Assembly (NCBI GenBank): GCA_023264755.1
Contig: JAHFVB010000388.1
Location: 1 to 5,268, forward strand
Length of the DNA: 5,268 bases
Direction: 5' to 3'
Origin: Mycobacterium sp.
GTDB lineage: Bacteria > Actinomycetota > Actinomycetes > Mycobacteriales > Mycobacteriaceae
Shown: positions 1 to 5,268 of the stretch, in pieces
Layout: each line of letters opens with the position of its first letter
Position numbering within the stretch: the first letter of the stretch is position 1
Translations under genes and position numbers: made by a program
Notes under the pieces: generated by a model
The model's input: only the letters and a program-made list of their open reading frames with translations
The model's database searches: none
What the model was told of the DNA's origin: nothing

Positions 1-364
1 CGCCTCCTGGCTGCACGAGCCGGCGGGCGGCTACGCCTTCCGCTCCTGCAAGAACGTCGACGACCCGCCGTACCAGGTGGTCGTGGACATGAACTTCGCT
101 GTACCCCAGGGTAATTCAGTGAGCTACCTCGAAGACGTCGCGACGGCGATGGGTCAGCTGGGGTGGACCGACACCCAGCTGACCACCGAGCACTTCGGCC
201 GAAAGATGACCAGGGCGGGCCTCACCGCGGTCTTCCAGCGCAATCCCGAGCGCACCGACCTGGCGACGATGCGCGTCTACGGCCCGTGCCGCGTGGTCAC
301 CGACCATCACGCCGACGATCCGGTGTGGACCGAGCTCACCACCCGGCTTCGTCAGACCCGCTGA
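1..364 (+). CDS. C-terminal part of a small secreted or lipoprotein-like protein (5' end outside window)
   Basis: The reading frame is open from the left edge (first full codon at base 2) to TGA at 362-364, giving 120 residues. The true start lies outside the window: the GTG at 77 is internal, because the frame upstream of it is fully open and reads like real protein (SWLHEPAGGYAFRSCKNVDD). Two cysteines, one in RSCKN near the visible start and one in YGPCR near the end, could form a disulfide, which fits an exported protein. No membrane segment is visible, and the signal peptide/lipobox, if any, would be upstream. The pattern (GYAFRSC, then V-D-M-N-F, then GWTD, then YGPCR) reminds me of small mycobacterial Lpp lipoproteins of the LppJ kind. 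That is recollection, not a search result, and function is unknown. It ends 4 bases before the end of the converging DCC remnant, with no convincing terminator between. Confidence 0.7.
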   Translation, partial: ASWLHEPAGGYAFRSCKNVDDPPYQVVVDMNFAVPQGNSVSYLEDVATAMGQLGWTDTQLTTEHFGRKMTRAGLTAVFQRNPERTDLATMRVYGPCRVVTDHHADDPVWTELTTRLRQTR

Positions 365-368
365 CCGG

Positions 369-562
369 TTAGCAGGCCACCGGGTGCGTTTCGCAGTAGG
401 GCGTGGTGCCGGGAAACTTGTAGCGGTGCGTGGCGACCCAGCGACACCGAGCCCCTGAAACGGTGCGGTTTCCAACTCTCCCGTTCGGTCGAGCCGCGCC
501 AGCAAGTCCCGGGCCCGAGTGCACATCCCGCACCTACCGTCGAAGTACAGCGTTCCCCTCAT
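369..562 (-). pseudogene. Internally deleted DCC-family (DUF393) thiol-disulfide protein
   Basis: The gene starts at ATG 560-562, 4 bases after the agmatinase stop. Its first ~38 residues are a good DCC-family N-terminus: MRGTLYFDGRCGMCTRARD, containing the family motif D-G-x-C-x-x-C (D8, G9, C11, C14), followed by LLARLDRTGELETAPFQG. After about residue 38 the frame loses all resemblance and would run on antisense through the neighbouring gene to about base 116. In another frame, bases 443-369 encode RWVATHRYKFPGTTPYCETH followed by PVAC and TAA, which matches the typical family C-terminus (Y-R-x-V-A-x-x-R-x-x-x-P-G-x-T-P-x-C). About 38 plus 24 residues remain of a protein usually around 130, so roughly 200 bases of the middle were lost at about 440-455, and the junction is out of frame. 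The family is thought to be redox-related, with a CxxC pair; its precise role is not established. No functional product is expected. Confidence 0.82.
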
Positions 563-566
563 GGTC

Positions 567-1649
567 TCATCGTGCTCCGGGGCGGGACGGCCGTCCAGGT
601 GGGCCGACTTCGCCGCCGGCGGCGTCGCGCCGGCGTGCCGCCATGCCTGCGAGCGCCTCGAACACCACCCGGTGCGCGGCGTTGACCGTCAGCTCGGCAT
701 GGTCGTAGGCCGGGGCGACCTCGACGACGTCGACACCCGCGACGTCGTGCTCGTAGCAGAGTTGGCGGACCATGCGGAGCAGGTCGACGCTGGTGATGCC
801 GCCGGGCTCCGGGGTGCCCGTACCCGGGGCATGGGCCGGATCGAGCACGTCGATGTCGACGGACAGGTACAGCTTGTCCGCCTTGGCCAGGGCCTCGCCG
901 ACCGCGTCCACCATGACGGCCTTGAACCCGCGCTCCCAGATCTCCTGCATGGTGTGCCAGACCATGCCCTGTTCCTGCATCCACTCGAAGGTGTCCTGCG
1001 GCGGCCAATATCCGCGCAGTCCCACCTGTACGAAGTGGGTGCCGGGTACCGCACCGGATTCGATGAGCCGGCGCATCGGAGTGCCATGGCTGGCCAGGTT
1101 GCCGTCGATGATGTCGGCGGTGTCGGCGTGGGCGTCGAAGTGCACGATGCCGACGTTGCCGTAACCGTGCACGTCGGCCACCGCCGTCGCCGAGGGCCAG
1201 GTGATCGAGTGGTCCCCGCCGAGCACCACCGGCACGATGCCCCGCGACGCCACCGCGTGCACGCGTTCCTTGATGTTCTGGTGGGACACCTCGGTCATGC
1301 CGTGCGGACAGAAGGCGTCCCCGAAGTCCACGACCTCCAGCCAGTCGAAGATCTCCAGGCCGAGGTCCATGTGATAGGTGCCCGGCTCGTAGGCGGTGGC
1401 CCTGATCGCGCGCGGGCCGAACCGCGCCCCCGGTCGGTTGGTCGTCCCCACGTCGAACGGCGCGCCGACGATCGCCACGTCGGGTTGCCACGATTCGAGT
1501 TGCTCGACTTCGGTGAGGAAGGGCCGATGTCCGAACGTCGCCAGCCCCGAATGCGGCAGGTCGAGCTGCTCGGCCATCCCGGGTGGCAGCTCGCGCTGTG
1601 GCGCGGCGGCGTGGCGGTGGTCCCCGTGATGCCCGTGGTCGTGGCTCAT
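567..1649 (-). CDS. speB: Agmatinase-type ureohydrolase (arginase superfamily)
   Basis: This is a complete 360-residue ureohydrolase. Such enzymes hydrolyse a guanidino group with a dinuclear metal centre (usually Mn2+); agmatinase converts agmatine to putrescine and urea in the cytoplasm. All expected ligands are present: H147 in GGDHS, D172/H174/D176 in FDAHAD, D265/D267 in SVDIDVLDPAHAPGTGTPEPG, and the acidic residue E310 in VEVAPAYD. The segment NRPGARFGPRAIR (71-83) is typical of agmatinases. At 360 residues it is longer than the usual ~300-320. The extra length is a histidine-rich head (six His within residues 3-13) and a Gly/Pro/Arg-rich tail. The ATG overlaps the stop of the thioesterase gene as ATGA, implying translational coupling; no strong ribosome site precedes it. 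Family membership is certain, but substrate is not. Guanidinobutyrase, guanidinopropionase, formiminoglutamase-like or nickel-dependent guanidine hydrolase activity cannot be excluded from sequence reading alone. Confidence 0.93.
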   Translation of the reverse strand: MSHDHGHHGDHRHAAAPQRELPPGMAEQLDLPHSGLATFGHRPFLTEVEQLESWQPDVAIVGAPFDVGTTNRPGARFGPRAIRATAYEPGTYHMDLGLEIFDWLEVVDFGDAFCPHGMTEVSHQNIKERVHAVASRGIVPVVLGGDHSITWPSATAVADVHGYGNVGIVHFDAHADTADIIDGNLASHGTPMRRLIESGAVPGTHFVQVGLRGYWPPQDTFEWMQEQGMVWHTMQEIWERGFKAVMVDAVGEALAKADKLYLSVDIDVLDPAHAPGTGTPEPGGITSVDLLRMVRQLCYEHDVAGVDVVEVAPAYDHAELTVNAAHRVVFEALAGMAARRRDAAGGEVGPPGRPSRPGAR

Positions 1650-2110
1650 GGGCTGACAGTACCGTCATCGCGGCCGTTGCGTCCTTGACCCGCAACGGAA
1701 GTCAACGCCTCCCGAAGTTTGGGCGGTAGCTCGCGCTTGGTCCAGTCTTCGGTCGAGACGACGACGTACACGTTGCGCCCCCGCACCGCCGCAACGTCGT
1801 CGTCCCCACCAGCGCGATGCCGGAGCACGTCGAAGCGCAACGCGAAGCTCGTGGTTCCGACGGATTCGCAACGCGTGACGACGCGGACCGCATCCTGCCA
1901 GCGGACGGGTGCGAGGTAGTCCAGCTCCGCGTGCACCACCTGCACGTCCAGACCAAGGGCGTGGAACTCGGGGAACGGTAGGCCCAGGTAGTCGAAGAAG
2001 GCGGTGGAGGCCTCGTCGAACCAGGTCAGGTAGTGGCCGTTGAAGACCACCCCCTGTTGATCGATCTCGGCGTAGCGCGGGACGATCGGCATTGCGAACG
2101 GTTCGGTCAC
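1646..2110 (-). CDS. YbgC/FadM-type acyl-CoA thioesterase (hotdog fold)
   Basis: The 154-residue product is a single hotdog domain of the 4-hydroxybenzoyl-CoA thioesterase type. Residues 12-31 read RYAEIDQQGVVFNGHYLTWF, the family's catalytic segment, with D17 as the probable catalytic aspartate and the G-V-V-F-x-x-H-Y pattern behind it. The following DEASTAFFDYLGL forms the long central helix, and LDYLAPVRWQDAVRV with TTSFALRFDVLR are the expected strands. Members hydrolyse acyl-CoA thioesters to free acid and CoA; chain length cannot be told here. The C-terminal ~20 residues (GQGRNGRDDGTVSP) look disordered. The start chosen is GTG 2110-2108. A -10-like TAGGGT lies 6 bases upstream of it, so the mRNA may be leaderless. 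An ATG six codons in (2092-2090) is an alternative. This is the first gene of the leftward unit and overlaps the ureohydrolase by 4 bases. Confidence 0.88.
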   Translation of the reverse strand: MTEPFAMPIVPRYAEIDQQGVVFNGHYLTWFDEASTAFFDYLGLPFPEFHALGLDVQVVHAELDYLAPVRWQDAVRVVTRCESVGTTSFALRFDVLRHRAGGDDDVAAVRGRNVYVVVSTEDWTKRELPPKLREALTSVAGQGRNGRDDGTVSP

Positions 2111-2144
2111 CCTGACACCCTAGGATTCCGAGCGGCTTTGCCAG
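2108..2144 (-). promoter_or_regulatory. Candidate promoter for the thioesterase-ureohydrolase unit, probably leaderless
   Basis: On the minus strand, TAGGGT (bases 2122-2117) fits the actinobacterial -10 pattern TAnnnT. A -35-like CTGGCA (2144-2139, 4 of 6 to TTGACA) lies 16 bases upstream. The -10 ends only 6 bases before the GTG at 2110, which is where transcription would be expected to begin. The message would therefore start at or next to the start codon, an arrangement common in mycobacteria. This is motif reading only. Confidence 0.4.
2121..2126 (+). promoter_or_regulatory. Candidate -10 element for the rightward dehydratase gene
   Basis: TAGGAT on the plus strand fits TAnnnT and would give a leader of about 45 bases before the GTG at 2179. 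It shares bases 2121-2122 with the opposing -10 of the leftward promoter, so both could not be melted by two polymerases at once. No good -35 is found at the usual 16-19 base spacing, so confidence is low. Confidence 0.25.
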
Positions 2145-2166
2145 TCCGGCCCGGCCACTCCGGCCC

Positions 2167-2172
2167 GAAGGG
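2167..2172 (+). promoter_or_regulatory. Ribosome binding site that fixes the dehydratase start
   Basis: GAAGGG lies 6 bases before GTG 2179. The nearby ATG at 2175 is in a frame that stops after a few codons, so the GTG is the start. The same GAAGGG core precedes the POT transporter (minus strand, bases 4602-4597, 7-base gap) and the right-edge gene (4739-4744, 6-base gap). Confidence 0.65.
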
Positions 2173-2178
2173 TATGAC

Positions 2179-3129
2179 GTGCAACTAGTCGCCATCGAGG
2201 ACATCCGCGCCGCCGCCGAGCGCATCCGAGCGGACGTGGTGCGCACGCCCCTCGTGCCGGCACCGTGGGGTGATCCGGACCGCCCGCTGTGGATCAAGCC
2301 GGAGAATCTTCAGCCGATCGGAGCCTTCAAGGTCCGTGGTGCCTTCAACGCCATCGCACGCCTCGACGGCGCGGTCAGGGCCAGGGGAGTGGTGGCCTAT
2401 TCGAGCGGCAATCATGCCCAGGCCGTGGCCTACGCGGCGGCGAGGTACGGCATCGACGCGCACATCGTCATGCCGCGGGAAACGCCAGCCGTCAAGATCG
2501 AGGCGACCCGAAGTCACGGGGCCGAGGTGGTGCTGTGCGAGGCTGGCCAACGCGAGCAGGTGGCCGACGAGGTGGTGGCCCGCACCGGTGCGGTATTGAT
2601 CCCGCCCTTCGACCATCCCGACGTCATCGCCGGACAGGGCACCATCGGCCTCGAGATAACCGAGGACCTGCCCGACGTCGCCAACGTCATCGTGCCCGTC
2701 AGCGGCGGCGGACTGGCCTCCGGAATCGGTACCGCGCTCAAGGCCGCGTGCCCGCAGGCCAGGGTCTTCGGCGTCGAGCCGGAGTTGGCCGCGGACACCG
2801 CCGAGTCGCTGCGGCTGGGCCAGCGGGTCGATTGGCCCGTCGCCGACCGCAACCGCACCATCGCAGACGGACTGCGCTCGCAACCGTCGGAGCTCACGTT
2901 CGCGCACCTGCAGCGGGTGCTCGACCAACTGATCACGGTTTCCGAGGATCAGATTCGCTCCGCTGTAAGCGAACTGGCCTTGCGGGCCCACCTGATAGCC
3001 GAACCCAGCGGGGCGGTGGCGCTGGCCGCCTACCGACACTGCTCGACTCCGCCGGGCCCCACCGTGATCGTGCTCTCGGGCGGCAACATCGAACCCGCCC
3101 TGCTGAGTGAGCTGCTCGACGTGGGTTAG
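2179..3129 (+). CDS. Serine/threonine dehydratase or serine racemase-type PLP enzyme
   Basis: The 316-residue product is a fold-type II PLP enzyme. The lysine binding PLP is K51 in PIGAFKVRGAFNA. SSGNHAQAVAYAA (75-87) is the substrate/cofactor loop, SGGGLASGIG (175-184) binds the PLP phosphate, and SGGN (300-303) contacts the pyridine ring. There is no C-terminal ACT-like regulatory domain, so this is not the long biosynthetic IlvA but the short catabolic type. Members deaminate L-threonine or L-serine to 2-oxobutyrate or pyruvate and ammonia. Several features lean towards the serine racemase/hydroxyaspartate dehydratase branch: GAFK rather than GSFK, S76 at the position of the racemase re-face serine, and E200/A204/D206 in GVEPELAAD spaced like the divalent-metal site of eukaryotic serine racemase. 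The substrate is therefore open. The gene is divergent from the thioesterase unit and overlaps the converging POT gene at the stop. Confidence 0.9.
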   Translation: MQLVAIEDIRAAAERIRADVVRTPLVPAPWGDPDRPLWIKPENLQPIGAFKVRGAFNAIARLDGAVRARGVVAYSSGNHAQAVAYAAARYGIDAHIVMPRETPAVKIEATRSHGAEVVLCEAGQREQVADEVVARTGAVLIPPFDHPDVIAGQGTIGLEITEDLPDVANVIVPVSGGGLASGIGTALKAACPQARVFGVEPELAADTAESLRLGQRVDWPVADRNRTIADGLRSQPSELTFAHLQRVLDQLITVSEDQIRSAVSELALRAHLIAEPSGAVALAAYRHCSTPPGPTVIVLSGGNIEPALLSELLDVG

Positions 3130-4589
3130 TGCACGCCCTCCATCAGCCGGCTGATCCAGCCGGACAGTCCGAAGACGACGATCCCCACCGCGATGGCGAC
3201 CACTCCGAGGATCCCGAAGTAGGCGAACTCGCGGGCGGGGTCGTAGTACTTGGCCAGTACCCCCGACATCGAGGTGCCCAGTCCGACCGAGAAGAAGTAC
3301 AGCGCCATCATCTGCGCCCGAAATGCCTCTGGCGCAAGCTGAGTGGTCACCGCCAGGCCGATCGGCGAGAGCAGCAGTTCGGACACCGCGAACACCGCCA
3401 GGACGCCCGCGACGAACAGTGCAGGTACTGCCTTGCCCGTCGAGCCCGCCATCGGCAGGAACAACAAGAAGGCCGCACCCATCCCCATCACGCCGTAGGC
3501 GAACTTGCGTGGAGTGGTCGGCGCACGATTTCCGAGCCGTGTCCACATCACCGCAAAGATGGGTGATAGCAGGATGATCCACACCGGCTCGATCGAACCG
3601 ACCCAACTGGATGGGGCGGTCCATCCGAAGATCGACCAGTTCATCCGCTCGTCGGAGTACACCGCCAACACCGTGAAGAGCTGCTGAAAGAGCGACCAGA
3701 ACACGGCATTGGCGACGAAGAGCGGAATGAACGCCCGAACCCGGATCTTCTCGACCGGCTGAACTTTGGCGCTGGTCAACATCACGGTGAAATATGCGGC
3801 CGAAGCCAGCACGATGACCCCGGTCGTCACCTGAGACAGGTTGGCCAAGGTGACCAGACCCGTCCACATGGCCACCGCAATCAACCCGACGAGCCCGATT
3901 GCGGCGCCGGCATACCGAGCAATCTGGTTGTGTGGTAAAGGATTCGGTACGTGACGGCCATGTGAACCCAGGTTGCGCCGGAAGGCGACGTACTGGACCA
4001 GCCCCAGTGCCATACCGATGGCGGCCGCCCCGAACCCGTAGTGGAACCCGACGTGAGTTTGCAGCAGTCCGGTGACCAGCGGTCCGATGAAGGCGCCCAG
4101 ATTGATGCCGAGGTAGAACAGGGTGAACCCGCCGTCGGCGCGCGCATCACCCTTGTCGTAGAGCGTGCCGAGCAGTGACGAGGCGTTGGCCTTGAGCGCA
4201 CCAGAGCCGAGCGCCACCAGGGTGAGCCCCACGCCCACGCCGGCCAGTCCGGGCAGCACGGCCAGCGCGATGTGACCGAGCATCACCACGACGCCGCCGT
4301 AGAAGACGGTCCGTTCCATGCCGAGCAGCCGGTCGGCGATCCAACCGCCCAGCACCGTCGACAAGTACACCAAGCCGCCGTACGCACCCACGATTCCGGT
4401 GGCCGTCGCCTTGGGCAGGTCCAGCCCACCCTGGGTGACCTCGTAATACAGGTAGTAGCCCAGGATGGTCAGCATCCCGTAGAAGGAGAACCGTTCCCAG
4501 AGTTCGACTCCGAAGAGGTTCACCAGGCCGATGGGATGACCGAATATCGTCCTATCGACTCGGCGGTCGTCAGCCAGTTCTGCGTCCAT
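3126..4589 (-). CDS. POT/PTR family proton-coupled di-/tripeptide transporter
   Basis: This 487-residue inner-membrane protein belongs to the proton-dependent oligopeptide transporter branch of the major facilitator superfamily. The diagnostic E-x-x-E-R motif is in helix 1 (E29, E32, R33 in GVELWERFSFYGM), with GGWIADRLLG at 81-90, a conserved helix-4 lysine K133 in GSGALKANASSLLG, and the PTR2 signature FYLGINLGAFIGP at 158-170. Helix 7 has FWSLFQQ (297-303), and S403/E404 in SELLLSPIGL match the C-terminal substrate-site glutamate. Hydrophobic stretches are consistent with the 14-helix layout of bacterial members, and length is normal. Import of di- and tripeptides driven by the proton gradient is the expected role; some relatives carry nitrate or other solutes, but the intact ExxER and K/E pair favour peptides. 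The start ATG 4589-4587 has GAAGGG 7 bases upstream. Its stop (TAA, 3128-3126) overlaps the stop of the dehydratase gene. It is transcribed alone from the divergent region to its right. Confidence 0.94.
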   Translation of the reverse strand: MDAELADDRRVDRTIFGHPIGLVNLFGVELWERFSFYGMLTILGYYLYYEVTQGGLDLPKATATGIVGAYGGLVYLSTVLGGWIADRLLGMERTVFYGGVVVMLGHIALAVLPGLAGVGVGLTLVALGSGALKANASSLLGTLYDKGDARADGGFTLFYLGINLGAFIGPLVTGLLQTHVGFHYGFGAAAIGMALGLVQYVAFRRNLGSHGRHVPNPLPHNQIARYAGAAIGLVGLIAVAMWTGLVTLANLSQVTTGVIVLASAAYFTVMLTSAKVQPVEKIRVRAFIPLFVANAVFWSLFQQLFTVLAVYSDERMNWSIFGWTAPSSWVGSIEPVWIILLSPIFAVMWTRLGNRAPTTPRKFAYGVMGMGAAFLLFLPMAGSTGKAVPALFVAGVLAVFAVSELLLSPIGLAVTTQLAPEAFRAQMMALYFFSVGLGTSMSGVLAKYYDPAREFAYFGILGVVAIAVGIVVFGLSGWISRLMEGVH

Positions 4590-4596
4590 GGCGCCA

Positions 4597-4602
4597 CCCT
4601 TC
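4597..4602 (-). promoter_or_regulatory. Ribosome binding site of the POT transporter
   Basis: On the minus strand GAAGGG lies 7 bases upstream of the ATG at 4589. It supports this start, which is also the one that places the ExxER helix at the usual distance from the N-terminus. Confidence 0.65.
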
Positions 4603-4666
4603 CACGTCCCGCTACCGGTAACCCGCAGTTCGCCCGCCCCGGCGAGCCCGGAGTCGGGTAGCCGGG

Positions 4667-4672
4667 TAGTGT
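4667..4672 (+). promoter_or_regulatory. Possible -10 element for the right-edge gene
   Basis: TAGTGT fits TAnnnT and would start transcription near 4680, some 70 bases before the GTG at 4751. No recognisable -35 is at the right distance. No matching -10 was found for the divergent POT gene in this 161-base intergenic region (4590-4750), which otherwise shows only short repeats (GGGTAGCCGGGTAG at 4656-4669) and an 8-base palindrome at 4613-4620. Confidence 0.2.
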
Positions 4673-4750
4673 CACCGGGAAACGTGGATGACCACGCTGC
4701 CCTGATGTGCTTTCTTGAGCGTGGCCGCCTCGAGGTCCGAAGGGGTGCAT

Positions 4751-5268
4751 GTGGACGCGGTGTTGGGCTTGTCGATGACCCCCACCTCCGTCGGTCTGGT
4801 GCTCGTCGAGGGACACGACGCCGACGGCGCCACCATGGATCACGACGCCTTCGAAATTCACCGCGGCGCCCTGCCCAGCTCCGAGCAGGCGACCGCCGCC
4901 GTGCTCCGAACCGAGGCCAGCGCCGCGAACCGCGGCATCCGACTCCATTCGATCGGAGTGACCTGGAGCGAGGACGCCGACCAGCAGGCCTCCATGCTCA
5001 TGCAGTCGCTGTCCGATTCCGGCTTCGACAACGTGGTGCCCATCCGCCTTCCGGAGGCCACCGAAGCGCTCGCCCGCGGCATGGCCGAGGTCATCGGCTA
5101 CGAGACGACCGCCGTGTGCGTCATGGAGCAGGAGACGGTGATCACGCTCATCGTCCATTCTGGTGGGACCGCGGACGGTTCGGTGCAAACCGCGTTCAAT
5201 CACGCAATCGACGGTGACAAGAGTCTGATCAGCTGGCTCAGCTCGGTGTTCACCAAGGCGGACTGGCA
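4751..5268 (+). CDS. Conserved mycobacterial-type hypothetical with actin/Hsp70-like N-terminus (3' end outside window)
   Basis: The frame is open from GTG 4751 to the right edge (172 codons), so the protein is incomplete. The start is supported by GAAGGG at 4739-4744, six bases upstream; an in-frame GTG at 4745 directly abuts that site and is unlikely. The N-terminus reads MDAVLGLSMTPTSVGLVLVE, a strand-turn-strand pattern similar to the phosphate-1 loop of the Hsp70/actin fold, where G-x-D-x-G-T-T is usual, though the aspartate is replaced here. It continues HDADGATMDHDAFEIH, later GIRLHSIGVTWSED (a strand ending in an acidic pair), then VVPIRLPEATEALARGMAEV and a second strand-rich part, TTAVCVMEQETVITLIVHS. 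No signal peptide or membrane segment is visible in the present part. I recall similar proteins as mycobacterial hypotheticals annotated DUF7159; that name is from memory. Function is unknown, and no catalytic residue can be assigned. Confidence 0.75.
   Translation, partial: MDAVLGLSMTPTSVGLVLVEGHDADGATMDHDAFEIHRGALPSSEQATAAVLRTEASAANRGIRLHSIGVTWSEDADQQASMLMQSLSDSGFDNVVPIRLPEATEALARGMAEVIGYETTAVCVMEQETVITLIVHSGGTADGSVQTAFNHAIDGDKSLISWLSSVFTKADW

Noticed and set aside
77..364. Short complete gene starting at GTG 77
   Set aside because: The frame is open and protein-like all the way to the left edge, so GTG 77 is an internal valine of a longer gene.
365..383. CCGGT/ACCGG inverted repeat between the left-edge gene and the DCC remnant, considered as a terminator
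   Set aside because: The stem is only 5 base pairs with a 9-base loop and no T-run on either strand, too weak to call.
116..562. 148-residue minus-strand protein beginning as a DCC-family member
   Set aside because: Only the first ~38 residues are real. The rest is out-of-frame DCC sequence and the antisense of the neighbouring gene, so it is listed as a pseudogene ending at 369.
519..1688. 389-codon open frame on the plus strand, antisense across the whole ureohydrolase
   Set aside because: Its sequence is a low-complexity run rich in Val, Gly, Asp, His and Arg, without family motifs. The opposite strand holds a complete enzyme with all metal ligands. Long antisense open frames are usual in high-GC DNA.
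2185..3867. 560-codon open frame on the minus strand across the dehydratase and half of the transporter
   Set aside because: It spans two well-supported genes in other frames and reads as Gly/Arg/Asp-rich sequence with no motif.
4656..4669. GGGTAG direct repeat, considered as SigF-type -10 elements
   Set aside because: No GTTT-like -35 lies at the proper spacing upstream.
4588..5217. 209-codon plus-strand open frame at the right end
   Set aside because: It becomes Arg-rich and motif-free once it overlaps the frame starting at 4751, which has a ribosome site and protein-like composition.

Overview
The window is a high-GC, gene-dense stretch of about 5.3 kb from an actinobacterium, most likely a mycobacterium (Mycobacterium/Mycolicibacterium type). 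This rests on base composition, GTG starts, the small lipoprotein-like gene at the left edge and the conserved hypothetical at the right edge, both of which look mycobacterial. The assignment is from recognition of sequence style, not from a database search. There is no sign of a phage, IS element, CRISPR array, tRNA or rRNA.

Layout from left to right. (1) The C-terminal part of a small secreted/lipoprotein-like protein, running off the left edge (+, ends 364). (2) A three-gene leftward unit starting at 2110: a YbgC/FadM-type hotdog acyl-CoA thioesterase, then an agmatinase-type ureohydrolase overlapping it by 4 bases (ATGA), then, 4 bases later, the broken remains of a DCC-family (DUF393) thiol-disulfide protein. 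(3) Divergent from it and going right, a serine/threonine dehydratase or serine racemase-type PLP enzyme (2179-3129). (4) Facing that gene and overlapping it at the stop codons, a POT-family proton-coupled peptide transporter (3126-4589, minus). (5) A 161-base divergent intergenic region, then the start of a conserved hypothetical with an N-terminus resembling an actin/Hsp70-fold nucleotide-binding domain, running off the right edge (4751 onward).

The intact genes suggest nitrogen and amino-acid metabolism. The POT transporter would import di- and tripeptides, the PLP enzyme would deaminate (or racemise) serine, threonine or hydroxyaspartate, and the ureohydrolase would release urea from a guanidino compound such as agmatine. 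The link between them is inference from proximity only. They are not in one operon.

I did not find a clear undescribed system. The most notable observation is the DCC gene: its conserved N-terminal and C-terminal ends are both present, but in different frames and with the middle of the protein missing, so it is an internally deleted pseudogene. Other points worth a look are the histidine-rich head of the ureohydrolase, the serine-racemase-like metal site in the dehydratase, and the compact 68-base divergent promoter with overlapping -10 elements and a probably leaderless GTG start.
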